Assembly: GCA_030152625.1 (NCBI GenBank)
Contig: JASLJD010000038.1
Location: 1 to 5,344 of the forward strand
Direction of reading: 5' to 3'
Length of the DNA: 5,344 nt
Origin: Erysipelothrix sp.
Lineage (GTDB): Bacteria; Bacillota_I; Bacilli_A; Erysipelotrichales; Erysipelotrichaceae
Numbering within the stretch: the stretch's first letter is position 1; each line of letters opens with the position of its first letter. The translations under genes were made by a program, and so were the position numbers. The notes below the pieces were generated by a model. It saw only the letters and a list, made by a program, of their open reading frames with translations, was not told the DNA's origin and did not search any database. Positions 1-5,344 of this stretch are shown in pieces.

Positions 1-698
1 CCTGCCGTAATGTTTTTCACAAACCAGGAAACATAAGCCATGGACATATAAACACCGCCCATACCCGATAAAACACCTGCAATAATCAAAGCGATTGTTT
101 TCGTACGATAGACACTGATTCCGACCGATTCAGCCGCTTCAGGATATTCCCCAACAGCTCGAATGCGTAAACCAAGTTTCGTTTTAAAAAGTAAAAACCA
201 AATGAGAAAAACAGAAATAAAAGCAAAATAGGTAATGATATTATGATTGGAGAAAATAGCACCAATCACAGGAATATCGTGAATCAATGGAAGCGCAATG
301 TTGGGCATCACCTTGCTGCTTAAAGAAGTAGAAATACCACGGATACCTGTCAAGGCAAAAAGAACAAAAACCGTTCCACCACTGCCAATCATGTTGATAC
401 TGAGCCCTGCAAGGGTTGCATCAACATCGAGTTTAAAAATAATATAAGACAAAAGATAACCTGTTAAAGCGCCAGCAAGCACTGCGGCTAAAAAGCCCAA
501 CCAAGCACTTTCACTGTAAGCTGAAACCACAACACCGACAAAGGCCGAAATCAACATCGTCCCTTCCATCGTGATATTCCCTACACCCGCTCTTTCAGAA
601 ATCACTGAGGCAAGGGTAGCGAAGAGCAGCGGTGTTGTAAGACGAATCACTGAGAAAGCAAAGCTTTCTGTGAAAACAAGATTCATGATATTTTCCAT
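1..698 (-). CDS. Nucleoside ABC transporter permease 2 (NupQ/YufQ-like), C-terminus cut by window edge
   Basis: Inner permease subunit of a BMP/Nup-type nucleoside importer, BPD_transp_2 family (the branched-chain amino acid/ribose type permease fold). The visible part is 232 codons; relatives are about 300-320 residues, so roughly the last quarter is missing off the left edge. Seen in the translation: an N-terminal stretch with TTPLLFATLA (residues 21-30), then the family hallmark SERAGVGNITMEGTM (34-48), several hydrophobic segments (about 15-33, 47-62, 66-88, 96-118, 153-172, 199-222), and the cytoplasmic loop GLRIRAVGEYPEAAESVGI (176-194), which contacts the ATPase in this family. The frame ends at VKNITAG, just where relatives continue into a conserved Arg-Gly stretch. 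Start chosen at the ATG at 698 because an AGGAGG site sits 9 nt upstream; the in-frame Met at codon 5 is too far from it. It begins 2 nt after the first permease stops, so the two are probably translationally coupled and assemble as a heterodimer. Confidence 0.95.
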   Translation of the reverse strand, partial: MENIMNLVFTESFAFSVIRLTTPLLFATLASVISERAGVGNITMEGTMLISAFVGVVVSAYSESAWLGFLAAVLAGALTGYLLSYIIFKLDVDATLAGLSINMIGSGGTVFVLFALTGIRGISTSLSSKVMPNIALPLIHDIPVIGAIFSNHNIITYFAFISVFLIWFLLFKTKLGLRIRAVGEYPEAAESVGISVYRTKTIALIIAGVLSGMGGVYMSMAYVSWFVKNITA

Positions 699-700
699 CT

Positions 701-1813
701 TTAACAGCCTCCTTCGGTTTTAAGACTTTGTGTGAGCTTTTCAACTTGTTTTTGCTTGTATTTAGAAAGAAAGTTTTGAGCAAGCAAGAATACAAGAATA
801 ACAGCTTGAATAATGGATACGAAATCTGTTTGCATTCCCGTTTTCATGGACATCAAATCCGCCCCTTTTCTTAGATAGGCCAGAAAGAAAGCCGCCAAAG
901 GAATATACTTTGGATTGTTTTGAGCGATGATCGCCAAGGTCACACCATCCCAACCATGATTCGTAAGGGTGGTCCAAGAAAAACGCGAATAGAGAGCGAG
1001 GGTGTCGATAGCACCTGCAGCACCCGCTAAAGCACTTCCTAAAATTTGTGATAAAATCGTGATAAAGCCAATTTTTACGCCAGAGTACTCAGCAAACTGG
1101 GCATTTTTTCCAACTAAGCGAATTTCATAGCCCCAACGTGTATGATACATAAAAAGATAAACAATCACGACAAAGGCAAGAGCGATGAAAAAACCAATAT
1201 GAATGTTACTGCGAGGAATCAACTCATTTAAACGAGCTGTTTCAGGAAGTTCTAAGGAAACAACACTTCCGGCTGTTGCATCACGGAAAAAAGCACTGAT
1301 GAGAAAAAGACCTAGATACATCACAATATAATTCAACATGATCGAAGCGACCATTTCCGATGAATTCAAGCGATGTTTCATGATCGCTGGTATTGCACCG
1401 ATGATCCCTGTCACTAAACTGGCTCCCAAAATCGCAACAAATGCATGGATGCCTTTGGGTAAATTCATGGAAAGACTGAGCATGGTGGCAACTGCCCCAC
1501 CAAAAAAGAAAGCTCCTTCTGCAAAAAGATTGAATTGATTCGCACTGAACATCATACTCACCGCAAGCCCTGTAAAGACAATGGGAATCCACATAACCAC
1601 CAGACCATAAAAATTATTTTTATTCATCAGCGGACCAAAGATAAAATAACGAATCGAAAGAAGCGGATTGTCACTGACAATGAAGATAATCACAATCGAT
1701 AAAGCTAAACCGATTCCAATTGCCAGGAATGTACGCATGATATTAATTTTCTTATCCAAGAGGTCATAGCTTTTTTGTTTTTGACCCTTTTTCTTCTTTT
1801 TAAACACGCTCAT
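701..1813 (-). CDS. Nucleoside ABC transporter permease 1 (NupP/YufP-like)
   Basis: First membrane subunit of the nucleoside importer, BPD_transp_2 family, 370 residues, a normal length for the longer NupP-type partner. The N-terminus is a very basic cytoplasmic tail (KKKKKGQKQK, residues 5-14), followed by about nine hydrophobic segments (roughly 27-47, 70-90, 103-117, 122-145, 155-176, 203-223, 248-272, 288-312, 331-349). Family landmarks are GLAVSMMFSANQFNLFAEGA (82-101), the coupling loop GYEIRLVGKNAQFAEYSGV (228-246) and GWDGVTLAIIAQNNPKYIPL (287-306). A TTG at 1828 would give a form 5 residues longer, but the ATG at 1813 has a GAGGTG Shine-Dalgarno 7 nt upstream, so I chose that start. 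The start lies 14 nt inside the end of the ATPase gene, which suggests translational coupling. The final codons (Glu-Gly-Gly-Cys) also carry the ribosome-binding site of the second permease. By family it forms the pore with that second permease; the exact nucleoside specificity cannot be read here. Confidence 0.95.
   Translation of the reverse strand: MSVFKKKKKGQKQKSYDLLDKKINIMRTFLAIGIGLALSIVIIFIVSDNPLLSIRYFIFGPLMNKNNFYGLVVMWIPIVFTGLAVSMMFSANQFNLFAEGAFFFGGAVATMLSLSMNLPKGIHAFVAILGASLVTGIIGAIPAIMKHRLNSSEMVASIMLNYIVMYLGLFLISAFFRDATAGSVVSLELPETARLNELIPRSNIHIGFFIALAFVVIVYLFMYHTRWGYEIRLVGKNAQFAEYSGVKIGFITILSQILGSALAGAAGAIDTLALYSRFSWTTLTNHGWDGVTLAIIAQNNPKYIPLAAFFLAYLRKGADLMSMKTGMQTDFVSIIQAVILVFLLAQNFLSKYKQKQVEKLTQSLKTEGGC
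708..714 (-). promoter_or_regulatory. Shine-Dalgarno site for permease 2, inside the end of permease 1
   Basis: AAGGAGG on the minus strand, 9 nt before the ATG at 698. It is formed by the codons for the Glu-Gly-Gly end of permease 1, so the two permease genes share sequence for coding and initiation. Confidence 0.82.
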
Positions 1814-3356
1814 TGAAAAGCACCTCAATTTCTTCTTGACTTTGTTTTTTGAGACCTAGCATATAAAGACCCAATTCTTCTTCCGTAAGAAGAGTGGTAT
1901 CTGTGAAGTAAGCGGCTATCTTTCCTTCATGAAAGACAATCAGACTATCCGACAATTCCAAGACCTCATTGAGGTCAGCTGAATTGAGAATAATCGCCTT
2001 GCCTTCATCACGCAATTCAACCAAGCGATTACGAATGAACATCGCTGCTCCGATATCGATACCGCGTGTTGGCTGATCAATCAAAATCAAATGGGGATCG
2101 GAAGAAAACTCTCTTGCAACCACTACTTTTTGAATGTTCCCTCCGGAAAGCATGTTAATATTTTGATCGATGTTACTGCATTTAACGGCATATTCTTCAA
2201 CCAAGTCTTCAGCAACCTTACGAATATAGTCATTGTTTAAAAACAACTTCGATGTATAAGCTTCTTTGCGTTGATTTCCAGCCAAAATATTTTGCGCGAT
2301 GCTCATTTCCCCTGCACTCCCGTTGATCATTCGATCCTCTGGAATATGCGCAACGCCTAAGTCTCTAATTTCTCGGATACTTTTGTTGGTAATTTCTTCT
2401 TCTTGGAAGTAAATCTCACCGTCTTGAACTTTTCGCATACCTGCCAGTGCTTCAATGAAAGCATGTTGACCATTGCCTTCAATACCCGCTAAACCTAAAA
2501 TCTCTCCTGCGAAAACTTTTAAACTAACTTGATCCAATTCTTTTTTTCCAAAAGCATTGAAACGGCTTAAATTGGAGGTTTCTAAAACAAGCGCTCCTAT
2601 TTCAGCTTCTTTTTTATCTACATGCTCAACAACATCGCGACCAACCATTTTACGTGAAATATCTGCTTCGCTCACATCGTCAGCATCCACTGTTTCAATC
2701 ATCTTCCCAGCACGCATGATGCTGATACGATCACAAAGCTCTTTAACCTCATTTAACTTATGCGAAATAAAAAGGATCGTATGACCTTGATCTCTTAAAT
2801 TTTTCAGTTCGCGAAAAAGTTCAGTCGTTTCCTGGGGAGTCAAAACTGTTGTCGGCTCATCAAGAATGAGAATATCAGCTCCTTTTAACAAGGCTTTAAT
2901 CAATTCCACTCTTTGTTTCAAGGCGACCGATAGATTTTCAACTTTTTCTGTTGCTGAGACCGGTAAATTGTATTTTTCTGAAACAGCTTCTGTGAGGCGA
3001 ATCGCTTCTTCCATGTCAAGTTTCACGCCTTTAGTCGGCTCCATACCAAGGACCACATTTTCAGCAACGGTCAGGGAAGGTACCAACATAAAATGCTGAT
3101 GGACCATGCCAATGCTGTGTTTAATCGCATCGGATGAAGAGGTCATTTTGACCTCTTCACCACGAATGATAATCTTTCCTGAACTGGCTTCTTCCATGCC
3201 GTATAAAATTTTCATCAAGGTTGATTTTCCAGCACCGTTTTCACCACAGATAGCATGGATTTCACCTTCCATAGCCGTAAAGTTAATGCCTTCGTTTGCC
3301 ATCACACCGTTGGGATATATTTTCGTCATGTTTTCAACTTTAAGCACTTCATTCAT
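1800..3356 (-). CDS. Nucleoside ABC transporter ATPase, two fused nucleotide-binding domains (NupO/YufO-like)
   Basis: Cytoplasmic motor of the importer, 518 residues, typical for the tandem ATPases of nucleoside and CUT2 sugar importers. Domain 1: Walker A GENGAGKST (38-46), Q-loop Gln87, signature LSVALKQ (142-148), Walker B LILDEPT (163-169) with catalytic Glu167, and H-loop His199. Domain 2: degenerate Walker A GIEGNGQH (291-298) without the Lys-Ser/Thr pair, the family landmark HIPEDR (337-342), canonical signature LSGGN (403-407), and LILIDQPTRGIDIGA (423-437), where Gln428 replaces the catalytic Glu; the second H-loop region reads NSADLNEV with no His. A defective second domain is usual for this family. 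The unusual point is Ala145 in the first signature, where relatives normally have Gly (LSVG). The start at 3356 has a GAAGGG site 11 nt upstream and follows the lipoprotein stop by 28 nt; the 3' end overlaps the first permease by 14 nt. Confidence 0.96.
   Translation of the reverse strand: MNEVLKVENMTKIYPNGVMANEGINFTAMEGEIHAICGENGAGKSTLMKILYGMEEASSGKIIIRGEEVKMTSSSDAIKHSIGMVHQHFMLVPSLTVAENVVLGMEPTKGVKLDMEEAIRLTEAVSEKYNLPVSATEKVENLSVALKQRVELIKALLKGADILILDEPTTVLTPQETTELFRELKNLRDQGHTILFISHKLNEVKELCDRISIMRAGKMIETVDADDVSEADISRKMVGRDVVEHVDKKEAEIGALVLETSNLSRFNAFGKKELDQVSLKVFAGEILGLAGIEGNGQHAFIEALAGMRKVQDGEIYFQEEEITNKSIREIRDLGVAHIPEDRMINGSAGEMSIAQNILAGNQRKEAYTSKLFLNNDYIRKVAEDLVEEYAVKCSNIDQNINMLSGGNIQKVVVAREFSSDPHLILIDQPTRGIDIGAAMFIRNRLVELRDEGKAIILNSADLNEVLELSDSLIVFHEGKIAAYFTDTTLLTEEELGLYMLGLKKQSQEEIEVLFNERV
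1821..1826 (-). promoter_or_regulatory. Shine-Dalgarno site that decides the start of permease 1
   Basis: GAGGTG on the minus strand, 7 nt before the ATG at 1813 and inside the ATPase coding region. It favours that ATG over the upstream TTG at 1828, which would lie on the far side of this site. Confidence 0.75.
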
Positions 3357-3367
3357 AAGATCAACAT

Positions 3368-3373
3368 CCCTTC
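3368..3373 (-). promoter_or_regulatory. Shine-Dalgarno site for the ATPase gene
   Basis: GAAGGG on the minus strand, 11 nt before the ATG at 3356, within the 28-nt spacer after the lipoprotein gene. The spacing is longer and the match weaker than at the lipoprotein, consistent with a lower yield of ATPase than of binding protein. No promoter or terminator hairpin is apparent in this spacer. Confidence 0.6.
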
Positions 3374-3384
3374 TTTCTTATCGC

Positions 3385-4458
3385 TTATCGGACAAATTCA
3401 TCTTTGAACTTGTTGAGATCTTCTGTTGACATTCCATAAGCAGAGGATACTTTGATTTTCCCGTTTACGATGTCTTCCTTAGCATTTTGAATTTTTTCTT
3501 GATCTTCTTTTGAAAGTAAAGCTTTGTATTTTTCATTCTCGACAATACCGACTGCGCCAGCATCTAAACCGAGATATTCCACTTCGCCATAAGGCAATTT
3601 GTCTTCACGATAAAGTTCATAAGCTCTGAGTAAGGACACGTCCACTTGCTTAAGGGAACTGGTCATAATGACATCGGCTTTTTCTGGATCGCTTTCTTCA
3701 AAGAGGAGGGATTGATCCGTATCCGAGCCAATGGCTATCTTATTCACTTCTTTGGCGGCCTCAAATAAACCTACACCAGCATTCGATGCAAGTTGGAAGA
3801 TAACATCAGCACCCGAGTTATATTGTACAAGTGCAAGTTCTTTTCCTTTTGCAGAATCATCCCAATCACCGGTGTAAGAAATGATTGCTTGAATATCGGG
3901 ATTGACATGACGTGCTCCTTCTAAATAACCAACTAAAGAGTCATTCACAACGGTTGAATCTTCCCCGCCAATAAAACCAATTACGCCTGTTTCAGAAACA
4001 GTTGCTGCAGCCATGCCAGCTAGAAACGAACCTTCGTTAGCGCTGTAACTGATACTGTAAACATTCTCAATACCTTCAAGCGGCTCATCAAAGAACCAAA
4101 ACTCCTTCTCTGGATAATCTTTAGCTGCTTTCTCAATATACTCCATCATCGTCCATGATCCCGCAACAACAACATCCCAGTCTTCACTTAAAACATCGGT
4201 AATAATGGAATCATATTTTGATTCATCGGTGGTCATTTCAATGACTTGGACCTTCACTTCGTCAGGATATTTTTCTTTAATGCTGTTGATACCTGCAGCG
4301 GAAGCGTCATACCAAGCAAGATCGCCAAGATAACCATTCAATAAGAGCACTATTTTCGTTTTGTCATCATCTTCGCCATCGCTTCCTTCTGAGCAACCTG
4401 TTAATACAACCGTGATAACCAATAAAAACACCAATAATTTTTTAATCTGCTTATTCAT
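3385..4458 (-). CDS. BMP-family nucleoside-binding lipoprotein (NupN/BmpA/PnrA-like)
   Basis: Extracellular substrate-binding protein of the importer, 357 residues, BMP family (Med/PnrA type, periplasmic-binding fold). The N-terminus is a lipoprotein signal: basic MNKQIKK, a hydrophobic core, and lipobox LTGC with lipidated Cys22, followed by an acidic linker (EGSDGEDDD). BMP landmarks in order: NGYLGDLAWYDASAAG (41-56), VVVAGSWTMMEYIEKAA (96-112), YPEKEFWFFDE (115-125), NEGSFLAGMAAA (141-152), GVIGFIGGEDST (158-169), NSGADVIFQLASNAGVGLFE (214-233) and IGSDTDQS (243-250). The family binds purine or other nucleosides; relatives include NupN of Bacillus subtilis, BmpA of Lactococcus and PnrA of Treponema. 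The LAWYD stretch, where many relatives read something like KSFN, may alter how the base is stacked. The ATG at 4458 overlaps the end of the kinase by 8 nt (ATGAATAA) and has the cleanest Shine-Dalgarno in the window, AAAGGAGG 8 nt upstream, in keeping with the excess of binding protein such systems need. Confidence 0.96.
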   Translation of the reverse strand: MNKQIKKLLVFLLVITVVLTGCSEGSDGEDDDKTKIVLLLNGYLGDLAWYDASAAGINSIKEKYPDEVKVQVIEMTTDESKYDSIITDVLSEDWDVVVAGSWTMMEYIEKAAKDYPEKEFWFFDEPLEGIENVYSISYSANEGSFLAGMAAATVSETGVIGFIGGEDSTVVNDSLVGYLEGARHVNPDIQAIISYTGDWDDSAKGKELALVQYNSGADVIFQLASNAGVGLFEAAKEVNKIAIGSDTDQSLLFEESDPEKADVIMTSSLKQVDVSLLRAYELYREDKLPYGEVEYLGLDAGAVGIVENEKYKALLSKEDQEKIQNAKEDIVNGKIKVSSAYGMSTEDLNKFKDEFVR

Positions 4459-5344
4459 TTTTATTTCCTCCTTTTAATTGATTTAAGACTTCTTTTTCAT
4501 AGGGGATTGAAGGTGCTGCACCTTCTTTTGCAATACATAAACTCGATGCTACGGAGGCTTTATGAAGATTTTCCGAAACAGATAAACCCGCTAATAAACC
4601 TGCCACAAAATAGCCAATAAAGGTGTCACCAGCAGCTGTTGTGTCACAGACATTGGTCGGTATTGCCTTTTGGTAATACGTTTTACTAGCACTCCAACAA
4701 AGACTCCCCTGGGCTCCTAAAGTAAGAATAATGTTGAGTTTCGGATAAGCCTGGCTTAAGCTTTCCATGATTGCCTTGGCTTCTTTCTTACCGCTAAGCG
4801 TTTGTCCTTCGATTTCATTGACAATCAACCAGTCAATAAGTGATAAATCGATGGCGAGTGCTTTCTCGTTCATTGGGGCGGGGTTGAAAACAATACGACA
4901 GGCTTTCTCATGAGCCTTTTTAACAATATAATCCAGTCTGTTGACTTCATTTTGTAAAACGATCCAATCGCCTTTTTCAAGTTCTTTGAAGACGGCATCG
5001 ATATCGTCTTCTTTAAGGGCACCATTGGAACCTTCATAAAGAAGAATACTGTTTTCTCCTGAAGCATCCACCTGAATCATGGCATGACCTTGTTTCAGGT
5101 TTTTCTTTTTCAAATACTGAGTATAGACCTGATTCGTCTCAAGATATTCCTTGAGAAATGCACCATCTTGTCCATAGATACCAGCATGATATACTTCTTG
5201 TCCCGCACGACGAATCGCAATCGACTGATTCAAACCCTTACCACCTGGATTAATTTCTAAACTTTCGCTTTGTAAAGTTTCACCTGGTCGTACAAAATTG
5301 GGGACTTTATAAACTTGATCGATGTTCATCGATCCGAAATTAAC
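4451..5344 (-). CDS. rbsK: Ribokinase-like PfkB-family sugar kinase, N-terminus cut by window edge
   Basis: Cytoplasmic ATP-dependent carbohydrate kinase, most likely phosphorylating ribose to ribose 5-phosphate. The frame stays open to the right edge. An ATG at 5329 would give 292 residues, but the five codons before it read VNFGS and complete the usual N-terminal strand of this family (NFGSMNID), so the true start is outside the window. Numbering from that Met: RPGETL (14-19); PfkB signature 1, PGGKGLNQS (28-36); GHAMIQVDASGENSILLYEG (81-100); LQNEVN (125-130); FNPAP (148-152); NEIEG (171-175); LTLGAQGSL (202-210); and signature 2, DTTAAGDTF (229-237), with Asp235 as the expected catalytic base. 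The Ala in place of the first Gly of DTxGAGD occurs in a recognised group of ribokinases. Its last codons (Lys-Gly-Gly-Asn-Lys) contain the ribosome-binding site of the lipoprotein gene, which it overlaps by 8 nt. The context, next to a nucleoside importer, fits ribose salvage. A nucleoside kinase of the same superfamily is a less likely alternative. Confidence 0.92.
   Translation of the reverse strand, partial: VNFGSMNIDQVYKVPNFVRPGETLQSESLEINPGGKGLNQSIAIRRAGQEVYHAGIYGQDGAFLKEYLETNQVYTQYLKKKNLKQGHAMIQVDASGENSILLYEGSNGALKEDDIDAVFKELEKGDWIVLQNEVNRLDYIVKKAHEKACRIVFNPAPMNEKALAIDLSLIDWLIVNEIEGQTLSGKKEAKAIMESLSQAYPKLNIILTLGAQGSLCWSASKTYYQKAIPTNVCDTTAAGDTFIGYFVAGLLAGLSVSENLHKASVASSLCIAKEGAAPSIPYEKEVLNQLKGGNKNE
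4467..4474 (-). promoter_or_regulatory. Shine-Dalgarno site for the BMP lipoprotein gene, inside the kinase gene
   Basis: On the minus strand this reads AAAGGAGG, 8 nt before the ATG at 4458. It is the best ribosome-binding site in the window and lies wholly within the last codons of the kinase, so ribosomes finishing the kinase stop directly on the lipoprotein start. Confidence 0.85.
5317..5334. repeat. Perfect 8-bp inverted repeat near the 5' end of the kinase gene
   Basis: GATCGATG and CATCGATC flank a 2-nt centre. The repeat lies within codons for the conserved Gly-Ser-Met-Asn-Ile-Asp-Gln segment, so coding constraint may explain it. It could form a small hairpin in the mRNA close to the true start of the gene, but no function can be assigned. 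Confidence 0.4.

Noticed and set aside
229..237. Possible novel variant of the kinase from its DTTAAGD motif (protein residue numbers, DNA about 4619-4645)
   Set aside because: Ala in place of the first Gly of DTxGAGD is a known variant among ribokinases and keeps the catalytic Asp, so it is not by itself novel.
1281..1592. Minus-strand 103-codon frame inside permease 1
   Set aside because: Alternative frame of a well-supported permease; Cys/His-rich nonsense translation without its own ribosome-binding context.
1746..1805. A-rich stretch at the ATPase/permease 1 overlap as a programmed frameshift site producing a fusion
   Set aside because: No X-XXY-YYZ slippery heptamer in the ATPase frame before its stop, and permease 1 has its own ribosome-binding site and ATG. 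The A-runs simply encode the Lys-rich tail.
1814..1828. TTG start giving permease 1 five extra residues
   Set aside because: The GAGGTG site lies between this TTG and the ATG at 1813 and positions the ribosome on the ATG.
2557..3099. Two plus-strand open frames of 75 and 77 codons
   Set aside because: Both are antisense to conserved ATPase motifs and are low-complexity, Ser/Thr-rich translations typical of shadow frames.
3106..3429. Plus-strand open frame of 107 codons opposite the start of the ATPase and the end of the lipoprotein gene
   Set aside because: It is antisense to two clearly recognisable coding regions, shows no family motifs and spans their junction; a shadow frame.

Overview
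The window is a solidly packed, single-strand piece of one operon, read right to left on the minus strand. It encodes most of a BMP/Nup-type nucleoside ABC importer, preceded by a ribokinase-like sugar kinase. The base composition is low GC (roughly 40% by eye). The Shine-Dalgarno sites are strong AGGAGG types, the substrate-binding protein is a lipoprotein with a Gram-positive style lipobox, and the genes resemble the nupNOPQ/yufNOPQ set of Bacillus. Together these point to Bacillota (Firmicutes); I cannot go safely below phylum. The standard genetic code is used.

In transcription order the genes are: a PfkB/ribokinase-family kinase whose true N-terminus lies beyond the right edge (4451-5344); the substrate-binding BMP-family lipoprotein (3385-4458); the double-domain ATPase (1800-3356); the first permease (701-1813); and the second permease, cut by the left edge (1-698). 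Three junctions overlap or nearly touch (8 nt overlap, 14 nt overlap, 2 nt gap). The only real spacer is 28 nt, between the lipoprotein and the ATPase. There is no room for a promoter or terminator between genes, so all five are expected on one mRNA whose promoter and end both lie outside the window.

Functional reading: the lipoprotein captures a nucleoside outside the membrane, the two permeases form the channel, and the tandem ATPase drives import. The kinase fits the next catabolic step, phosphorylation of ribose released when imported nucleosides are split by a hydrolase or phosphorylase. No such splitting enzyme is in the window.

I see no mobile element, CRISPR array, RNA gene or evident novel system. 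The points most worth a second look are a Gly-to-Ala change in the ABC signature of the first nucleotide-binding domain, matching decay of the partner Walker A in the second domain; an unusual aromatic segment at the expected ligand pocket of the lipoprotein; and the tight coupling of the kinase to the importer.
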